A DNA stretch of 29,097 bases, from positions 1 through 29,097 of the forward strand of contig USCE01000006.1 in NCBI GenBank assembly GCA_900553105.1. Direction: 5' to 3'. The translations under genes and the position numbers were made by a program. Of this stretch, positions 15,961-25,400 are shown in pieces. How positions within the stretch are numbered: the stretch's first letter is position 1; each line of letters opens with the position of its first letter. The notes under the pieces are model-generated. The model ran no database searches, had not been told where the DNA came from, and was given only the letters and a program-made list of their open reading frames with translations. This DNA comes from an uncultured Sutterella sp. Its GTDB lineage: Bacteria; Pseudomonadota; Gammaproteobacteria; Burkholderiales; Burkholderiaceae_F.

Positions 15961-16932
15961 ATGAAAAAGTGGATTGCAGTTTTGGCTATCGGTTTGACAA
16001 TGATGTCGATGTCGGTAACCGCTGACGCTGCTCGCCGTTTTGGCGGCGGCATGAGTTTCGGCCGTTCGGCCCCGACTTTGCAACAAAAGGCCACACCAGC
16101 GCCTGCAACCGGGTTGATTCAACAACGGGCTACTCCGGGACAACAGCAACGTCAACAACAAGCTGCTCCAGCCCAACAAACTCGTCCTCAGCAAGCTGCA
16201 CCGAGTCCCATGCGCGGTATGCTGATGGGTATGGCCGCTGCTTTAGGTATCACGGCATTAGCTCATGCTTTAGGGTTTGGCGAAGGCTTTGCACAATTTA
16301 TCATGATGGCGCTCATGGCCTTTGCAGCTTATTACGTCATTCGACTTCTTTTGGGAATGTTTCTCGTGAAACGTAGTGCAGGGGCTGCTGCTGGGATGCC
16401 TCATCAGGAACGCTCTCAATATGATGACAACAGTCTGCGCTCGCAAACTCACAGCACTACGCAACCTCAAGCCCAGGCTCAATACGGTACCTCTGCCATG
16501 GCCGGTAGCGTGCTCGACGAACTTAACAACCCGAGCTCGGTCTCCAAAGTCGACTTGCCTGCCGACTTTGACGTGGAAGCGTTCCTACGTGTGGCCGAAG
16601 CCAACTTTGCCAAGATGCAAAAGGCTTGGGATACGGGTAATGTGACTTCGTTAAGTGATTTCACCACTGATGAAGTCTTTCGCACGGTAACGCATCAACT
16701 GCGTGAACGCGGAGCTCAAGATTTCCAAACCGAAATCGTGACACTGAAGTCAGACTTTCGCGGCATTATTCAAGATGGTGATGAGTACTTGGCAGGTGTG
16801 CATTTTGACGGAACGTTGAATGTGAGTGGCGAAGCTGAGCGCGTTGATGAATTGTGGATTTTAACCAAGCCCGTCAAGGGGGGCGGCGGTTGGTTGTTAG
16901 CCGGTATCCACCAAGAAGGTGCTCAAGCTTAA
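15961..16932 (+). CDS. Tim44-like domain membrane/exported protein
   Basis: 323 residues from ATG 15961, preceded by GGAG at ideal spacing; an in-frame ATG at 15922 overlaps ubiE and would hide the signal peptide. The N-terminus KKWIAVLAIGLTMMSMSVTADA is a signal peptide with likely cleavage near Ala23. A low-complexity Gln/Ala/Pro/Thr-rich stretch follows (about 38-85), then a Gly/Ala/Met-rich hydrophobic region (about 86-140) with one or two membrane segments. The soluble C-terminal domain (about 205-323) begins FDVEAFLRVAEANFAKMQKA, as in Tim44-like (PF04280-type) domains. Bacterial members have no established role. A parS-like site lies inside at 16358-16373. A strong terminator follows. 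Confidence 0.85.
   Translation: MKKWIAVLAIGLTMMSMSVTADAARRFGGGMSFGRSAPTLQQKATPAPATGLIQQRATPGQQQRQQQAAPAQQTRPQQAAPSPMRGMLMGMAAALGITALAHALGFGEGFAQFIMMALMAFAAYYVIRLLLGMFLVKRSAGAAAGMPHQERSQYDDNSLRSQTHSTTQPQAQAQYGTSAMAGSVLDELNNPSSVSKVDLPADFDVEAFLRVAEANFAKMQKAWDTGNVTSLSDFTTDEVFRTVTHQLRERGAQDFQTEIVTLKSDFRGIIQDGDEYLAGVHFDGTLNVSGEAERVDELWILTKPVKGGGGWLLAGIHQEGAQA
16358..16373. other. parS: Second parS-like site, inside the Tim44-like gene
   Basis: TGTTTCTCGTGAAACG matches the 16-bp parS consensus at 14 positions and its 14-bp core (GTTTCACGTGAAAC) at 13. The right half-site GTGAAAC is intact; the left differs at one base (A to T). Found by eye; binding is inferred. Confidence 0.55.
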
Positions 16933-16960
16933 TCCGTGTTAGGGACTTAAATGACAATAG

Positions 16961-16993
16961 CGGGACACTTCGGTAACGAAGGTCCCGTTTTTT
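16961..16993 (+). terminator. Terminator after the Tim44-like gene
   Basis: CGGGAC (16961-16966) pairs with GTCCCG (16982-16987). Inside it, CTTCG pairs with CGAAG around GTAA, leaving a single unpaired A. TTTTTT follows. It ends the DUF971-ubiE-Tim44 unit. Confidence 0.93.
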
Positions 16994-17084
16994 GTGAAAA
17001 CAAGCGCAACAAAACGGACGTTTTGTGTGAGCAATATCTTTCGATCAAGTAAAATTAATAAAATATTGACCTCGGACTTGTGAA

Positions 17085-18443
17085 ATGAATATTGTTATTT
17101 TGGCTGCCGGTATGGGCAAACGGATGCGATCTCAATTGCCCAAAGTTTTGCAACCCATTGCTCAAAAACCTATGATTGACCATGTTCTGGATAAGGCTCG
17201 TGCAATCGAGGGTGATCACCGCATTATCGTAGTGGTGGGACATGCGGCGGAGGTTGTCAAAGAGCATCTCAAAGACAATCATGATGTTGAGTTTGCGTTG
17301 CAAGCCCAACAGCTCGGGACAGGCCATGCACTCATGCAGGCATTGCCCTTGTGTGAACCCGGTAAACCCACATTGGTTCTACTCGGTGATGTCCCCTTGA
17401 TTGAAACTCAAACATTGCAATCATTGATCAAAGCCGCAGGTAATGACCTCGGTCTTTTAACTGTTAAGTTGGACAATCCTACGGGGTACGGTCGAATCGT
17501 GCGCGACCAGAGCGGCGCCGTTGTGGCTATCGTTGAAGAAAAAGATGCCGATGATAATCAGCGACAAATTAAAGAAGTCAATACGGGCATTATGGTATTG
17601 CCCACGGATCGACTTAATGCGTGGTTATCTGCACTGAAAAACGAAAACGCTCAGGGCGAATACTATCTCACGGATGTTATTGCGACAGCAGTGGCCAATC
17701 AAGTGCCTGTGCATACGGCATGCGCAAGTAACGCCGTTGAGGTTGAAGGCGTCAACAGTAAGATTCAATTGGCCATGCTTGAACGTGCTTACCAGCAAAA
17801 GCAGGCTCAGCGTCTGATGGCCGAAGGCGTCACCTTGATCGATCCTCAACGGATCGACATTCGAGGGGAGCTTATTTGCGGATGCGATGTGACTATTGAT
17901 GTCGGCTGTGTTTTTAGCGGTCGCGTGGTTCTTAACGACGGCGTATCGGTCGGGGCTTACTGTGTATTAAAGGACGTAGAATTGGCCGAAGGTGTCGAAG
18001 TTAAGCCGTTTTGCCATTTCGACGGAGCTGTGGTAGGGGAAGAGGCAGTTTTGGGGCCTTATACCCGTTTACGCCCGGGTACGACCTTAGCCGATCACAC
18101 GCATATCGGAAACTTTGTGGAAATCAAGAAGTCGGTTGTGGGCTCGGGTAGTAAGGTTAATCATCTCTCTTATATTGGTGACACGGATATGGGATCGGGT
18201 GTCAATATCGGCGCCGGAACAATCACGTGTAACTATGACGGGGTCAACAAGTTCCGAACGACAATCAAGGACAATGCGTTTATCGGTTCGGACACTCAAT
18301 TAGTTGCTCCGGTGACTGTGGGTGAAGGGGCTACGTTAGGTGCCGGTACCACATTGACGCGCGATGCGCCCGACGGCAAACTGACGATTTCGCGTGCCCG
18401 TCAAACGGTCATCGAAGGTTGGAAGCGACCGGTTAAAAAATAG
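17085..18443 (+). CDS. glmU: Bifunctional GlmU (GlcNAc-1-P uridyltransferase / GlcN-1-P acetyltransferase)
   Basis: 452 residues (E. coli 456). GlmU acetylates glucosamine-1-phosphate and then couples it to UTP, giving UDP-GlcNAc for peptidoglycan and lipid A. The N-terminal pyrophosphorylase motif LAAGMGKRMRSQLPKVL (6-22) and LLGDVPL near residue 100 are present. The C-terminal half is a left-handed beta-helix with hexapeptide repeats and the acetyltransferase-site segment LRPGTTLADHTHIGNFVEIK. It ends in TVIEGWKRP as the family does. The ribosome binding site before ATG 17085 is weak. glmS follows after 22 bases. Confidence 0.98.
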   Translation: MNIVILAAGMGKRMRSQLPKVLQPIAQKPMIDHVLDKARAIEGDHRIIVVVGHAAEVVKEHLKDNHDVEFALQAQQLGTGHALMQALPLCEPGKPTLVLLGDVPLIETQTLQSLIKAAGNDLGLLTVKLDNPTGYGRIVRDQSGAVVAIVEEKDADDNQRQIKEVNTGIMVLPTDRLNAWLSALKNENAQGEYYLTDVIATAVANQVPVHTACASNAVEVEGVNSKIQLAMLERAYQQKQAQRLMAEGVTLIDPQRIDIRGELICGCDVTIDVGCVFSGRVVLNDGVSVGAYCVLKDVELAEGVEVKPFCHFDGAVVGEEAVLGPYTRLRPGTTLADHTHIGNFVEIKKSVVGSGSKVNHLSYIGDTDMGSGVNIGAGTITCNYDGVNKFRTTIKDNAFIGSDTQLVAPVTVGEGATLGAGTTLTRDAPDGKLTISRARQTVIEGWKRPVKK

Positions 18444-18465
18444 CAATTTAAAAAGGAATTTCACT

Positions 18466-20292
18466 ATGTGCGGTATTGTTGCAGCAACTTCCCGAAAACG
18501 TGATATCGTGCCTTTGCTTGTGCAAGGGCTCAAACGTTTAGAGTATCGTGGATATGACAGTTGCGGCGTAGCCGTCTGGGACAACGGACTGAAACGTGCC
18601 AGAAGCGTCGCCCGAGTGGCAGAGCTTGAAGAACAAATCAAGCACGAGCATTTGCATGGGGAAATGGGGATAGCGCACACGCGCTGGGCAACGCACGGTG
18701 AACCCCTTGTGTGTAATGCCCATCCGCACTTTGCCGGCGATGAAATTGCATTGATTCATAACGGTATCATTGAAAACTACGAAGAAATTCGTGCTGAACT
18801 GCAGGCCAAAGGGGTGGTATTTTCCAGCCAAACCGACACTGAAGTGTTGGCTTATTTAGTGCGTGATTGTTTCCACGGTGATCTGCTTAAGGCTGTAGAG
18901 GATGCTTTGAATCGCGTGCGCGGGGCCTACGGAATTGCGGTCTTTTGTAAGCAAGACCCGAGCCGTGTTGTTGTGGCTCGACAAGGCTCTCCCTTGGTGA
19001 TTGGCGTTGGCGAAGGTGAAATGTTCGCTGCCAGCGATACGATGGCATTGGCCGGAGAGACCGACAATTTCATCTACTTGGAAGACGGGGATGTGGCGGA
19101 ATTGTTGCCCGAGTCTTATAAGATATTCAAGCATGTCGGCACTGAGTTTGAACCCGTAGAGCGCGAAGTACGACAAGTGCAGGCTTTCAGCAACGCCGTT
19201 GAGCTCGGACCGTATCGCCATTACATGCAAAAAGAAATTTTTGAGCAACCTCGAGCTATTGCCGACACGTTGGAAGCAGTGCGTGAGATTACGCCGGCGA
19301 TTTTCGGCGATCAGGCAGCGGAGATCTTTGCCGAAATCGATCGTATTCTTATGATTGCTTGCGGTACAAGTTACTATGCAGCCATGACTTCCAAGTATTG
19401 GTTTGAGGCCATTGCAGGGATTCCGTGTGATGTGGAAATCGCCAGTGAATATCGCTATCGCAAGAGTGTGCCCAATCCGCGTACGCTTGTTGTGACAATT
19501 TCTCAATCGGGGGAAACTGCCGATACGTTGGCCGCTCTAAAACATGCCCGTGAACTTGGAATGGACAAGACGTTGACGGTGTGCAACGTGGCAACGAGCG
19601 CCATGGTGCGTGAAAGTCGTTTGCACTTTATTACCCGCGCCGGTGTCGAAATTGGTGTGGCCTCTACCAAGGCCTTTACAACGCAGTTGACGGCTCTTTT
19701 CCTCTTGACGCTGACCTTAGCCAAGATTAATGGTCGTTTGACCGAAGAGGAAGAGGCGCAATACATGACGCAATTGCGGCATGTGCCCAAAGCGGTCAGT
19801 TCTGTTTTGGCGCTTGAGCCTTTGATTATCGGCTGGACGTCGCGCTTTGCCGATAAAGAGCATGCACTTTTCTTGGGCCGAGGTATTCACTACCCGATTG
19901 CTTTGGAAGGTGCACTGAAATTAAAGGAAATTTCTTACATTCATGCAGAAGCCTATCCGGCAGGTGAACTCAAACACGGCCCGTTGGCTTTGGTTGATGA
20001 GTCGATTCCGGTAGTTACGGTGGCCCCAAACGATCAGTTGTTTGAAAAGTTAAAGAGCAATATGAAGGAAGTGGAGGCTCGTCGCGGAGAACTTTATGTG
20101 TTTGCCGACTCCGACACGGGGTTGAGTTCCTCGGAACACATCCACGTGATTCGTATGCCGGAAAACTATGGTGCGTTGTCGCCTATTTTGCACGTGGTGA
20201 CGCTGCAATTGCTGGCTTATCATACGGCACTTATTCGCGGTAACGATGTGGATAAACCGAGAAATTTGGCCAAGAGTGTCACTGTTGAATAA
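18466..20292 (+). CDS. glmS: Glutamine:fructose-6-phosphate amidotransferase GlmS
   Basis: 608 residues from ATG 18466, with AAGGA upstream. The frame stays open back into glmU, but MCGIV is the invariant mature start, where Cys2 becomes the N-terminal nucleophile. GlmS makes glucosamine-6-phosphate, the committed step to UDP-GlcNAc. The N-terminal glutaminase domain has RLEYRGYDSCG and HTRWATHG. Two SIS sugar-binding domains follow, with CGTSYYA, SQSGETADT and the C-terminal PRNLAKSVTVE. The 22-base gap from glmU leaves no room for a glmS ribozyme. Together with glmU this is a compact amino-sugar operon. Confidence 0.98.
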   Translation: MCGIVAATSRKRDIVPLLVQGLKRLEYRGYDSCGVAVWDNGLKRARSVARVAELEEQIKHEHLHGEMGIAHTRWATHGEPLVCNAHPHFAGDEIALIHNGIIENYEEIRAELQAKGVVFSSQTDTEVLAYLVRDCFHGDLLKAVEDALNRVRGAYGIAVFCKQDPSRVVVARQGSPLVIGVGEGEMFAASDTMALAGETDNFIYLEDGDVAELLPESYKIFKHVGTEFEPVEREVRQVQAFSNAVELGPYRHYMQKEIFEQPRAIADTLEAVREITPAIFGDQAAEIFAEIDRILMIACGTSYYAAMTSKYWFEAIAGIPCDVEIASEYRYRKSVPNPRTLVVTISQSGETADTLAALKHARELGMDKTLTVCNVATSAMVRESRLHFITRAGVEIGVASTKAFTTQLTALFLLTLTLAKINGRLTEEEEAQYMTQLRHVPKAVSSVLALEPLIIGWTSRFADKEHALFLGRGIHYPIALEGALKLKEISYIHAEAYPAGELKHGPLALVDESIPVVTVAPNDQLFEKLKSNMKEVEARRGELYVFADSDTGLSSSEHIHVIRMPENYGALSPILHVVTLQLLAYHTALIRGNDVDKPRNLAKSVTVE

Positions 20293-20313
20293 GCTATTTC
20301 GTTACTAAAAAGA

Positions 20314-20347
20314 AAATGCCGATCGAATGAGTTTCCGATCGGCATTT
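20314..20347. terminator. Bidirectional terminator between glmS and marC copy 2
   Basis: AAATGCCGATCG (20314-20325) and CGATCGGCATTT (20336-20347) form a perfect 12-bp stem with a 10-base loop. A residues flank the left side (20313-20316) and T/A the right. It sits between convergent genes and reads as a terminator on both strands. Confidence 0.85.
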
Positions 20348-20370
20348 AAATATGTAGCGTTCGGTTGCGT

Positions 20371-21027
20371 TTAACCGCCTACTGCAAAAGCGCGAATACC
20401 CGATCCTAAGAATTGAACACCGATACAGATCAATAAAAAGCCCATTAATTTACTCAAGACAATAGTCCCGGAGGGGCCTAATTTTCGTGCACAGAAATCG
20501 GCTGAGCGCATCACGGCCCAACAAACCATCGAGCAAAAAATAATGGCCAGTGTCATCATGAAAAATGTTCCGGCTTGATCTTCCCAACTTGGAAATTCTG
20601 CAATTTCAGTGGAAAAACCAATAATAACGGCCATAGTGCCGGGCCCGGCAATCATAGGCATAGCGATTGGGAAAAAGGCGTAATCTTCGCGGTCTCGACG
20701 CACAAGCGGGGCTTTGTTGGGAGAGGGAGCTTGTTGGCCGAATAGCATTTGGTAGCCGATCACTGCCACGACAAAGCCGCCTGCAATACGAAGTGCTCCG
20801 TAAGAGATTCCAAAGAAAGCTAATAAAAGATTGCCGGCTAAAAGACTCACAAACATGATAATTGCCGAATAGATAGCGGCCCAGCGAGCTTGAGCTTTGC
20901 GCTGAGTATCGTCCATGCCTTGCGTGAGACTGATAAACAAAGGAATTTTAGACGGTGGATTGGTAATGACTAATAGGCTAACCAATCCGCCTAAAAAGTA
21001 TTGAAGATGAAAAATTTCTAGTGACAT
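20371..21027 (-). CDS. marC: MarC-family integral membrane protein (copy 2)
   Basis: 218 residues on the minus strand. The start region LQYFLGGLVSLLVITNPPSK aligns with the N-P-x-G/S-x region of MarC proteins. GISYGALRIAGGFVVAVIGY, FFPIAMPMIAGPGTMAVII and the C-terminal ICIGVQFLGSGIRAF are further MarC blocks. About six membrane helices are visible. Its function is not established. It is clearly paralogous to the protein at 462-1118 but diverged (NPPSK instead of NPFGG). It converges on glmS and diverges from the RND efflux operon, sharing a 260-bp upstream region with it; shared regulation is possible but unproven. Confidence 0.93.
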   Translation of the reverse strand: MSLEIFHLQYFLGGLVSLLVITNPPSKIPLFISLTQGMDDTQRKAQARWAAIYSAIIMFVSLLAGNLLLAFFGISYGALRIAGGFVVAVIGYQMLFGQQAPSPNKAPLVRRDREDYAFFPIAMPMIAGPGTMAVIIGFSTEIAEFPSWEDQAGTFFMMTLAIIFCSMVCWAVMRSADFCARKLGPSGTIVLSKLMGFLLICIGVQFLGSGIRAFAVGG

Positions 21028-21116
21028 AACAGCCTAAAAGTAGTGTAAAAATTCTCGACATTGTTCTCCTTTTGGTCTTAAACGTCAATACTGATCTGAA
21101 AATTTTGTGTTGATTA

Positions 21117-21157
21117 CCTTTTGAAATTATTTTTTCAACTTTAAAAGGTTCAAAAGG
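21117..21157. repeat. Inverted repeat in the marC / efflux-operon intergenic region
   Basis: CCTTTTGAA (21117-21125) is perfectly repeated in inverse as TTCAAAAGG (21149-21157), with a 23-base AT-rich centre. TTGAAA and TTTCAA pair again within it. It could be a regulator binding site or an RNA hairpin in the leader of marC copy 2. Confidence 0.5.
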
Positions 21158-21187
21158 ATATGTAATCTCCCATTATTTCTGACATAA

Positions 21188-21228
21188 TGCGATAATCTTT
21201 CCTAAATGTCTGAATGAACGTTCAGTCA
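21188..21228 (+). promoter_or_regulatory. Efflux-operon promoter with TetR-type operator
   Basis: TGC followed by GATAAT (21191-21196) is an extended -10 element without a clear -35. TGAATGAACGTTCAGTCA (21211-21228) is an 18-bp near-perfect palindrome (8 of 9 half-site positions symmetric) centred on AACGTT. Its form closely resembles operators of TetR-family efflux repressors. It lies just downstream of the expected start, where bound repressor would block initiation or elongation. The TetR encoded at the end of the same operon is the obvious candidate ligand. Confidence 0.6.
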
Positions 21229-21287
21229 TTAATAACTTTTTGATTTATAGCCGGAAATTTATCCGGACTTCTCGTTTGGAGAGTGCT

Positions 21288-22415
21288 GTGAAAAATAAGA
21301 TGAAATTTGCCCCTAAGGTAGTTGCTGCTGCAGTATCGGCGGCAGTAATTCTTTCGTTAACCGGGTGCAAAGATAAAACCCAAGCGCCTCAAGCGGCTGC
21401 TCAACCCGTAAGCGTTGTGACGGTGCAGATTTCTACGCCGGTCATGACTACGGAGTTAAATGGTCGAACAAGTGCCTATCAGGTTGCAGAAGTGCGTCCG
21501 CAAATCAGCGGAATCATTCAAAAACGTACTTTTACGGAAGGCCAGCAAGTTAAGGCCGGTGATCAGTTGTATCAAATTGATCCGGCCCTTTACGAGGCTG
21601 CATATGAGCAGGCCGTGGCCAACTATGAGCTAGCTCGTGCCGATGCACAGCGTTCTGCGGCGTTGGTCAAAGTTAACGCCGTTAGTAAGCAAGAAAACGA
21701 TCAAGCACAAGCGCAGTTAAAGACGGCCCGAGCGGCAGTGAAAACGGCTAAAACAAATTTAGATTATACGAAGGTAGAAAGTCCAATTACGGGGCGTGTC
21801 GGTCGTTCTGAGGTCACACCAGGGGCTTTGGCAAATGCTTATCAGACATTTATGACAACGGTTCAGCAGCTCGATCCGATTTACGTAGACGTACGTCAGA
21901 CCAGTACGGATTTGTTACGTTTGAAGCAAGATATTGCAAGCGGTAAGGTTCAAGCCAAGGATGGTTCGGTTGAAGTAACCCTTTTAATGGAAGATGGCAG
22001 CACTTATGCCCAAAAAGGCGTTTTGACCTTTACCGGCGAAGAAGTTGATGAAAATACTGGGATGGTGAATTTGCGAGCAGTATTCCCTAATCCGAATGGG
22101 GACTTGTTGCCCGGGATGTTCGTGCGTGCTCGCTTAGAAGAAGGTGCGCGACCGAATTCCGTGGTGTTGGATCAGCGCTGCGTGATGCGTGATCCGAAGG
22201 GGAATGCTTATGTGTTCGTTGTGACCTCGGATAACACCATTGAGCAACGTTTCGTCGTTGCTAACCGTGTGATCGGGACCAGTTGGTTGATTGAGTCTGG
22301 ACTCAAAGCGGGTGAGAAAGTTGTGCTTGAGGGCACTGGCAAGGTGCGTCAAGGTACAAAAGTCATCGTCCAAACGGATGGGCAAGCGGTTGCTCAACCG
22401 GGAATGCCTCAATAA
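21288..22415 (+). CDS. RND efflux periplasmic adaptor (AcrA/MexA-type lipoprotein)
   Basis: 375 residues from GTG 21288, chosen because GGAG lies six bases upstream and the product then begins with a proper lipoprotein signal (KFAPKVVAAAVSAAVILSLTGC, lipidated Cys about residue 27). The adaptor bridges the inner-membrane pump to the outer-membrane channel. Family blocks are EVRPQISGIIQKRTFTEGQQ (biotinyl-lipoyl fold), a coiled-coil hairpin (YEAAYEQAVANYELARADAQ to ARAAVKTAKTNLDYTKV), VESPITGRVGRSEVTPG and GEEVDENTGMVNLRAVFPNP. It heads an operon with pump, channel and TetR genes. Substrates cannot be read from the sequence. Confidence 0.95.
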   Translation: MKNKMKFAPKVVAAAVSAAVILSLTGCKDKTQAPQAAAQPVSVVTVQISTPVMTTELNGRTSAYQVAEVRPQISGIIQKRTFTEGQQVKAGDQLYQIDPALYEAAYEQAVANYELARADAQRSAALVKVNAVSKQENDQAQAQLKTARAAVKTAKTNLDYTKVESPITGRVGRSEVTPGALANAYQTFMTTVQQLDPIYVDVRQTSTDLLRLKQDIASGKVQAKDGSVEVTLLMEDGSTYAQKGVLTFTGEEVDENTGMVNLRAVFPNPNGDLLPGMFVRARLEEGARPNSVVLDQRCVMRDPKGNAYVFVVTSDNTIEQRFVVANRVIGTSWLIESGLKAGEKVVLEGTGKVRQGTKVIVQTDGQAVAQPGMPQ

Positions 22416-22441
22416 TTTGGCTCAAACGGAAGGATTAATTT

Positions 22442-25400
22442 ATGTCGAAGTTTTTTATCGACCGACCGATTTTTGCTTGGGTGATCGCCATTGTGATCAT
22501 GCTGGCGGGGTTGCTTTCGATTACACAGTTACCGGTATCTCAATATCCGCAGATTGCACCGCCTCAAGTCACGATTACTGCGACGTATCCGGGGGCTTCA
22601 GCTCAAACGATTGAAAATACGGTTACACAACAGATCGAACAGGCGATGACCGGTTTGGACGGTTACCTATATATGACCTCCAATTCAGATTCGTCCGGTC
22701 GTGTGAGTATTGATATTACTTTTGAAGCCGGTACAGACCCCGATATTGCACAAGTGCAAGTGCAAAACCGTTTAAAAACAGTAGAAAGTAGCTTGCCTCA
22801 GGTGGTTCAGCAGTTGGGGGTTGATGTTGATAAGTCTAGTGCAAACTTTTTGATGGTGGTTGGCTTTGTTGACAAGTACGGTAAGATGACAAGTGCCGAC
22901 TTATCGGACTACTTAGTCAACAACGTACAAGAACCATTGTCGCGTTTGACAGGGGTTGGTGAAGTCGAAGTTTTTGGTAGTTCCTACTCGATGCGTGTTT
23001 GGTTGGATCCCAATAAGCTTTATAAGTATGCTTTGTCGACTTCCGAGGTTATTTCTGCTATCGAAGAACAAAATGTTCAGGTTTCCTCTGGCGCTATTGG
23101 TAATTTACCTTCAGCTGATCGTTATGAATTAAACGCCACGATTGAGTCGATGTCTTTGCTGCAAACAGTGGAAGATTTCGAAAATATCATGGTTAAAACT
23201 TCAACAGACGGCTCACGTGTATTGCTTAAGGATGTTGCCCGCGTTGAAATGGGGCAAGAAAGCTACAACGTGATTGCGTTATACAACGGCAAAGAGTCGA
23301 CTGGGTTAGCTATCAGTTTGGCTACAGGAGCCAACGCGATGGATACGAGCGAACGTGTCACGGCTCGCTTGCAAGAAATGGAAGCTAATTTCCCAGATGG
23401 GATGGAGTGGGTAATTCCTTACGATACGACGCCCTTCGTACGAATCTCTATTCAAGAAGTTGTTCGCACGCTTTTTGAAGCTATCGTACTGGTAGTCTGT
23501 GTGATGTTCTTGTTCTTGCAAAATTGGCGTGCTACGTTAATTCCGACGATTGCTGTACCGGTTGTGCTTTTGGGAACATTCGGTATTTTGTCTGTGATGG
23601 GCTACTCCATCAATGTATTGACCATGTTTGCCATGGTATTGGCCATTGGTTTGCTTGTTGATGATGCTATCGTTGTGGTGGAAAACGTTGAGCGCGTGAT
23701 GCGCACGGAAGGTTTATCTCCTAAAGAAGCAACGGTTAAATCCATGCAGCAAATCCAAGGGGCCTTGGTCGGCATTGCGATGGTTTTGTCAGCAGTGTTC
23801 ATCCCGATGGCATTCTTCGGTGGTTCTACGGGGGTAATTTATCGTCAGTTTTCCGTGACAATCGTCGCAGCCATGGTGCTGTCGGTATTGGTTGCTTTGA
23901 TTTTGACACCGGCTTTGTGTGCCAAGATGCTCAAGCCGATCGATAAGGAAAAACACGAAAGTAAACAAGGGTTCTTCGGCCGATTTAATCGAGGATTTGA
24001 AAACTTTTCTTTGTGGATTCGTACGCAAGTAGGGCATTTTATCCCGAGAACTGTTCGAACCTTGGTTATTTATGCACTCATCTTAGGTGGCGTTGTCTTA
24101 GGGTTTATCAAAGTGCCTCAAGGCTTCATGCCGGGTGAGGACCAAGGGGTGCTTTTAACTCAGGTAACGACACCGGCAGGGACCTCTCAACAGAGAACGG
24201 AAGAAGTTTTGGCTCGCATGAGAAATTATTTTGAGACTCATGAAGCACGTAACATTGAATCGGTATTTTCGATTTCTGGGTTCTCTTTTGGTGGATCCGG
24301 CCAAAACTCAGGCATGATGTTTGTGAAACTGAAAGATTGGGATGAGCGTAAGGATGAAGGACAGGATGTTAACTCTATTACGGCTCGTGCCATGAAAGAG
24401 TTTTCTCAATACAAGGATGCCAATGCTTATGCGTTCCCCCCGCCTGCAGTTCCGGAATTAGGGGTTGCAGATGGTTTTGACATTTATCTACAGGCTAATG
24501 CTGGTCAGACACATGATGAATTGATGGCTGTTCGCAATCAATTTTTAGCTCAAGCTAACGCACATCCGGACCTGACGATGGTTCGGCCGAACGGGATGGA
24601 AGATACGCCGCAATTGCATTTGGAAATTGATACTGAAAAAGCAAGAGCTTTGGGTGTTTCTATTTCTGCGATTAATTCGACTCTGACCTCTGCTTGGGGC
24701 AGTACCTACGTTAACGACTTCCTGGATCGTGGCCGTGTGAAGAAAGTGTACGTGCAAGGGGATAGCCAATTCAGACAAAAACCTGAAGATTTAGGTAAAT
24801 GGTACGTCAAGAACGATCAAGGTGAAATGGTACCTTTTTCTGCCTTTTCGACAACATCTTGGAAATTCGGCTCACCGCGTTTGGAACGTTTTAACGGGGT
24901 CTCGGCTGTGAATCTTCAAGGTAATCCAGTCTCAGGTAAAAGTTCAGGGGATGCATTGGCTGCCGTGGCTGAAGTGGCACAAAACTTACCTTTGGGCTAC
25001 AGCATGGCTTATACCGGTGTATCTTATCAAGAGGTTGAGGCTGGCGGTCAAGCAGCGCCTTTGTATGCTTTATCTATTTTGGTGGTGTTTTTGTGTTTAG
25101 CTGCACTTTATGAAAGTTGGTCTATTCCGGTTGCCGTCATTTTGGTTATTCCTATGGGGGTGATCGGGGCGTTAGGTTTGACGTGGCTACGTGGTATGAA
25201 TAACGATATTTACTTCCAGGTCGGTATGGTGACAACCATGGGGCTTGTCAGTAAGAATGCCATTTTGATTGTGGAATTTGCGAAAGAATTGCACGACAAA
25301 GGTGAAGATATTGCTCATGCCGCCATTGATGCAGTTCGTTTGCGGTTGCGTCCGATCGTAATGACCTCTTTGGCTTTTGGTTTAGGGGTGTTACCTTTGG

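Noticed and set aside
16139..16201. CAACAA-type repeats as a CRISPR or tandem-repeat element
   Set aside because: They are simply Gln-rich codons of the Tim44-like protein's linker, without regular spacing or unique spacers.
18394..18465. Upstream extension of the glmS frame into glmU
   Set aside because: GlmS requires Cys at position 2 (MCGIV), which fixes the start at 18466; the upstream codons belong to glmU in another frame.
18444..18465. glmS ribozyme or leader riboswitch
   Set aside because: Only 22 bases separate glmU and glmS, too short for any such element.
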